A stretch of 10,196 nucleotides of DNA, taken from contig JABDLW010000187.1 in the NCBI GenBank assembly GCA_013001805.1, forward strand, positions 1-10,196. Direction: 5' to 3'. Shown here piece after piece: positions 6,841 to 10,196 of this stretch. Positions within the stretch are counted from its first letter, which is position 1. Each line of letters opens with the position of its first letter. The translations under genes and the position numbers were made by a program. The stretch comes from Saprospiraceae bacterium (GTDB taxonomy: Bacteria; Bacteroidota; Bacteroidia; Chitinophagales; Saprospiraceae). Under the pieces are notes generated by a model that saw nothing but the letters and a program-made list of their open reading frames with translations, ran no database searches and was not told where the DNA came from.

Positions 6841-9729
6841 ATGGGAGCTCCAAAGTTTTTCGTCAGAGTATTAGTATGGCATTATTTAATGACGATGTGC
6901 TTTTCTATTATAGTCACTCATACATTGGCCCAGGACAATTTATCCGTTTTTGACTCACTAGAATCTGAATGGCAAAAAATACCTGACGATGATACCACCG
7001 GTAAGGCTGAGGTGCTGATTGAAGCGATGCACCGGGAAAATCAGAATTCAATGAACCACTATGATTCGACTCTGGCGCGCATCATTTTAGCTGATTATTT
7101 GCGTGATTACAATGAGTTGACCCCGGCAGAGGCATTACCCAGATTAAGAAAAATCGAACATACTTTTCTGTCGCTGCACAATATTGATCCTTTAGTCCAG
7201 GCTAAATTTCATAATCAATTGGTGATCGAATTCCGGTCCATTTCCCAAAATGATTCGCTGGAGCGACACCTTGATTTAATGGCGCAATATCTCGCCCAGG
7301 TCAAGAAACCCTCCACACTAAAGATCACCCTGGAATACGAAAGAGCGCGCCACGCTTATTTGCAAAATGATTTTCAGGGATCATTGACTTATTTGCAATA
7401 TGCCCTGCAATATCTCGACAAATATTTCCCCAATGAGGTACTGCAAAGACTCAGTCTTTTAAATGGAATCGGCATCGGATATCGGCGAACGAACCAATCA
7501 GACAAAGCCATAGAGCACCACCATAAAACACTGGTGTACCTGGAGAGCCACCCTGAGCATGCGGACTACGAGGGCAATATCCTGAATAATTTAGGACTTT
7601 GTCACGCGGACCTTAGCCAAAATTCCGAAGCCATTTATTTTATGCAGAAGGCCATCGCCGCCTATAAAAACCTGGGATCAAGGTATATCGATCAAATTGC
7701 CACCGGATATGTAAATATCGCCAGTGTGTATTCAGGACTAGGGCAAGTAGATAGTGCAGTCGGTTATATTGACCGGTCGCTTAAATTAATGCAGGAGACC
7801 TATGGGTCATCCTATCCGGATCAACTTTTCCCTCTCGCCAGTGTAACCAATTTCTATTATGCTGCGGAGCAATTTGATCTTGCCGACAGTGCTTATAGCT
7901 ATGCCGTCAGTTTCCTGAAAAGTTTAGGTTGGTCGGCGACCGACCCGGATGGAGATTACTATATTTTCGATGCTTTCGATTTATTGACCTATGGTATAAA
8001 AATAAAAACTGCGCTGTACGAGCGCAACCAAGACATACGCTACCTGCAGGAGGCAATTCATACCGCCGACGCCTTTATGGCTACAGTGGATTATGCAATC
8101 GACGGACTAAAAAACGCCGTTTCCAAAGAGGTATTCCAGGGAAGTCGGGGTCCAACATTTTCGGTTGCCATTGACAATTTATATACTCTATTCAAATTAA
8201 CCAATGCAGACTCCCTGGTAGATAAAGCGTATGCATATTCAGAGAAACTAAAATCTCTCGAACTGCTTTATGCTTCGATAAAAGATCGAATAGATGAAAA
8301 TGAAATATACCGGCAATTAAATCAAGAATATCAGGTCTTGATGGATTCCATCCTGCCCCTCGAAAAAAGTCTGGTATTGGCCCAGGATTCCAATCAACTC
8401 CATCGGGAAACATTCAAAAATCGATTGGTGCAGGCGCAACATAATCTAAGCAATTGGCGCACCACTGTGGAAAAAGAGTTCCCTCAATATCAACAGCTGA
8501 TTTTTCATCCCGAACAAATCAAGATTGATCAGTTGCAGCAGCACCATCTGGAACCAGATCAAAGTATACTCAGCTTCCATATTACTGATAGTACCATTTA
8601 TGGAATCTGTATAAATCAGCAGGCTACTTCATTCCATAAGATCGCAGTTGAATTTAATTTATCCCGGAAGATCGCCGAATTGCGAAACAACGTTTATGCC
8701 TACTTCGTCACGGGAGATAATTCGGAAGAGCAGTTCCTCAAAATGTGCTCAGACTACATTGATGCCGCCCGGGAGCTCTATAACGCACTCATTCAGCCCT
8801 TTGAAGAACATCTCGAAAGAAGAGTGATTATTATTCCGGACAAGGCACTGGCTTATCTTCCATTTGACTTATTATTATCCAGTGAACCCAAGGAAAAACA
8901 CACATTCAAAAATCATCCCTATCTGATGCGAAAGTATGCCATCAGCTACTGCTATTCCGTAGCATTATGGTTGGAAATAATGAGAAAGGAAAGATCTGAT
9001 AACCGGGAATTACTGGCTTTTGCACCTGCCTTTAAAGAGTTAGAATTACCCAAGGAATCTCTTTATGCGGTCAGGACCGGGCTTGCTCCATTAGATTACA
9101 ATACGAATGAGGTCAATGGCATTCATCAACATTTCAAAGGAACCATCATCTCAGGAGGTGCCGCAACCAAGGAAAAATTCCTACAACACGTACAAGACTT
9201 TGGCCTCATCCATCTGGCCACCCACAGCAAGGCTAATGACGCTGCCGGAGATTTCTCTTATTTAGCATTTAGCAATCTCGAAGGCGGTGAGAATAAACTA
9301 TACGCCAACGAAATCTACTCCTTAAATCTCCATGCCGATTTAGTCACGCTTAGTGCATGTGAGTCGGGTATTGGTGAATTGCGCTATGGCGAGGGAATCA
9401 TCAGCCTCGCACGGGCATTTGTATTCGCCGGCGCAAAAAGTATACTTAGCACCTTGTGGGCAGTCAATGACAAAAGCACCGGCACCTTAATGACCGGATT
9501 TTACAAGAATTTGGCCGCTGATATGCCAAAAGATATAGCCCTGCAAAAAGCCAAACTTGACTATTTAAATGACCATGATCACAGTGCTGCCCACCCCTTC
9601 TATTGGAGTGGTTTTATTTCGATTGGAGACCAAAGCCCGGTATCAGAATCCTCGTCGATTTATTCCTGGGTCGTGCTCCTGTTGCTCGGCATTATTGCGG
9701 TGATCTGGATCATGCAACGCAGGATATAA
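6841..9729 (+). CDS. Membrane-anchored TPR-CHAT protein (caspase-like clan CD protease)
   Basis: CHAT domains are caspase-like cysteine proteases regulated by attached TPR repeats. Residues 1-31 are a signal peptide (MGAPKFFVRVLVW..., cleavage near THTLA-Q). Residues about 160-345 hold several TPRs (LNGIGIGYRRTNQSDKAIEHH, ILNNLGLCHADLSQNSEAIYF, YVNIASVYSGLGQVDSAVGYI); helical, partly coiled-coil sequence continues to about 555. A small strand-rich linker follows (DQSILSFHITDSTIYGICI, 570-590). The CHAT domain spans about 640-931: IIIPDKALAYLPFDLLL, catalytic His795 in HLATHS, catalytic Cys840 in LSACESGIG, then GEGIISLARAFVFAGAKSILSTLW and HPFYWSGFISIGD. Residues 942-958 are a membrane helix followed by QRRI, so the protease should be periplasmic, tethered to the inner membrane. 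The dyad is intact, so activity is expected. The 4-base gap to the anti-sigma-like gene indicates co-translation. The substrate is unknown; the anti-sigma-like protein is the obvious candidate. An ATG at 6889 would remove the basic N-region of the signal peptide and is less likely. Confidence 0.96.
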   Translation: MGAPKFFVRVLVWHYLMTMCFSIIVTHTLAQDNLSVFDSLESEWQKIPDDDTTGKAEVLIEAMHRENQNSMNHYDSTLARIILADYLRDYNELTPAEALPRLRKIEHTFLSLHNIDPLVQAKFHNQLVIEFRSISQNDSLERHLDLMAQYLAQVKKPSTLKITLEYERARHAYLQNDFQGSLTYLQYALQYLDKYFPNEVLQRLSLLNGIGIGYRRTNQSDKAIEHHHKTLVYLESHPEHADYEGNILNNLGLCHADLSQNSEAIYFMQKAIAAYKNLGSRYIDQIATGYVNIASVYSGLGQVDSAVGYIDRSLKLMQETYGSSYPDQLFPLASVTNFYYAAEQFDLADSAYSYAVSFLKSLGWSATDPDGDYYIFDAFDLLTYGIKIKTALYERNQDIRYLQEAIHTADAFMATVDYAIDGLKNAVSKEVFQGSRGPTFSVAIDNLYTLFKLTNADSLVDKAYAYSEKLKSLELLYASIKDRIDENEIYRQLNQEYQVLMDSILPLEKSLVLAQDSNQLHRETFKNRLVQAQHNLSNWRTTVEKEFPQYQQLIFHPEQIKIDQLQQHHLEPDQSILSFHITDSTIYGICINQQATSFHKIAVEFNLSRKIAELRNNVYAYFVTGDNSEEQFLKMCSDYIDAARELYNALIQPFEEHLERRVIIIPDKALAYLPFDLLLSSEPKEKHTFKNHPYLMRKYAISYCYSVALWLEIMRKERSDNRELLAFAPAFKELELPKESLYAVRTGLAPLDYNTNEVNGIHQHFKGTIISGGAATKEKFLQHVQDFGLIHLATHSKANDAAGDFSYLAFSNLEGGENKLYANEIYSLNLHADLVTLSACESGIGELRYGEGIISLARAFVFAGAKSILSTLWAVNDKSTGTLMTGFYKNLAADMPKDIALQKAKLDYLNDHDHSAAHPFYWSGFISIGDQSPVSESSSIYSWVVLLLLGIIAVIWIMQRRI

Positions 9730-9753
9730 CTAAAGGGCACCTCTAATTAATAA

Positions 9754-10196
9754 GCCACTAAGGCTCCAAGGCTCTAAGTTTTTTCTGGGAATTTCTGTGC
9801 AGGCACAATCCATCCTTAGAATCCAAAATAAAGAGCCGGATTCTTGGCAAAAATTTCCATTTCATTCTAAAATGTCTTAGCGACCTCTGTGCCTTAGTGG
9901 GATTCAAAAAAATAAAGGCATAGATTGAAAACCAAAAAGATGATGGGCACTAAGACTCCAAGGCTACAAGTCTTACCTGGGAATTTCCCTGCAGGCACAA
10001 TCCATCCTTAGAATCCATGATAAAAGCCAGATTATTGCCACAAATTTCCATTTCATTATTAAATGTCCTAGCGACCTCTGTGCCTTAGTGGGTATTCAAA
10101 AAAAATAAAGGCAAAGATTGAAAACCAAAAAGATTATAGGCCACTAAGCCTCCAAGGCCCGAAGTCCCTTCTGGGAATTTCCCTGCAGGTACAATC
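9754..10196. repeat. Tandem array of ~193-base non-coding repeats (2.3 units in window)
   Basis: Unit 1 begins at about 9754, unit 2 at about 9946 (period 192) and unit 3 at about 10139 (period 194), the last cut by the window edge after 58 bases. Units 1 and 2 are roughly 85% alike by eye. Shared blocks include CAGGCACAATCCATCCTTAG, AAATTTCCATTTCATT, AGCGACCTCTGTGCCTTAGT and GATTGAAAACCAAAAAGAT. No gene was seen in 9730-10196 on either strand. Each unit starts with a short iterated CTAAGG/CCAAGG pattern. I recall similar CACTAAGG-type sequences scattered between genes in environmental Bacteroidota, but cannot verify this here. There is no protein-coding mobile element, so a MITE-like or REP-like nature is a guess. 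Confidence 0.85.
9755..9900. repeat. Inverted repeat framing the core of unit 1
   Basis: CCACTAAGGC (9755-9764) is the exact reverse complement of GCCTTAGTGG (9891-9900); weaker pairing extends inward to about 25 bases per arm (CTAAG against CTTAG). In unit 2 the perfect part shrinks to CACTAAG (9948-9954) against CTTAGTG (10084-10090). A smaller hairpin, AGAATCC (9818-9824) with GGATTCT (9838-9844), lies inside unit 1 and is only partly kept in unit 2. The structure could be a cruciform, an RNA hairpin or the termini of a small miniature element. Confidence 0.7.

Noticed and set aside
9753..9786. Terminator after the CHAT gene (AGCC-ACTAA-GGCT followed later by T6)
   Set aside because: The stem is only 4 bp and lies well away from the T run; the bases belong to the start of the tandem repeat.
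9754..10196. CRISPR array
   Set aside because: The repeat units are about 193 bases and adjoin directly, with no short repeats separated by unique spacers and no cas genes.

Overview
The window most likely comes from a member of the phylum Bacteroidota, perhaps close to the Saprospiria. Three observations support this. Secreted proteins begin with the (G)FNYQAVLRN module that I associate with this phylum. A sigma factor / membrane protein / TPR-CHAT operon of a type I know from Bacteroidota is present. Start codons are preceded by A-rich leaders with no Shine-Dalgarno sequence. The assignment rests on family recognition only; no marker gene is present.

Layout: every gene lies on the + strand. 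Bases 1-249 hold the 3' end of an unrecognised gene. Bases 285-5400 hold three tandem paralogous genes for secreted proteins of 448, 664 and 571 residues. They share a signal peptide, an N-terminal module and a C-terminal module, but their central parts differ strongly in length and sequence. Gaps between them are only 27 and 31 bases, and an A-rich 18-base leader is repeated just before each start codon. A strong rho-independent terminator (5424-5456) closes this unit.

Bases 5480-9729 form a tight second operon: a sigma-70/ECF-type sigma factor, a single-pass membrane protein placed and built like an anti-sigma factor (8-base overlap), and a 962-residue TPR-CHAT protein (4-base gap). The CHAT protein has a signal peptide, TPR repeats, an intact His/Cys protease dyad and a C-terminal membrane anchor, so the protease domain should face the periplasm. 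The inferred working model is that the periplasmic CHAT protease and the TPR-bearing periplasmic part of the anti-sigma-like protein form a sensor that releases the sigma factor. The neighbouring secreted paralogs are possible regulon members, or partners of the sensor, but nothing in the sequence proves this.

Bases 9730-10196 contain no gene. They carry a tandem array of about 193-base repeats (two full units and a third cut by the window edge), with an inverted CCACTAAGGC/GCCTTAGTGG pair framing the core of the first unit.
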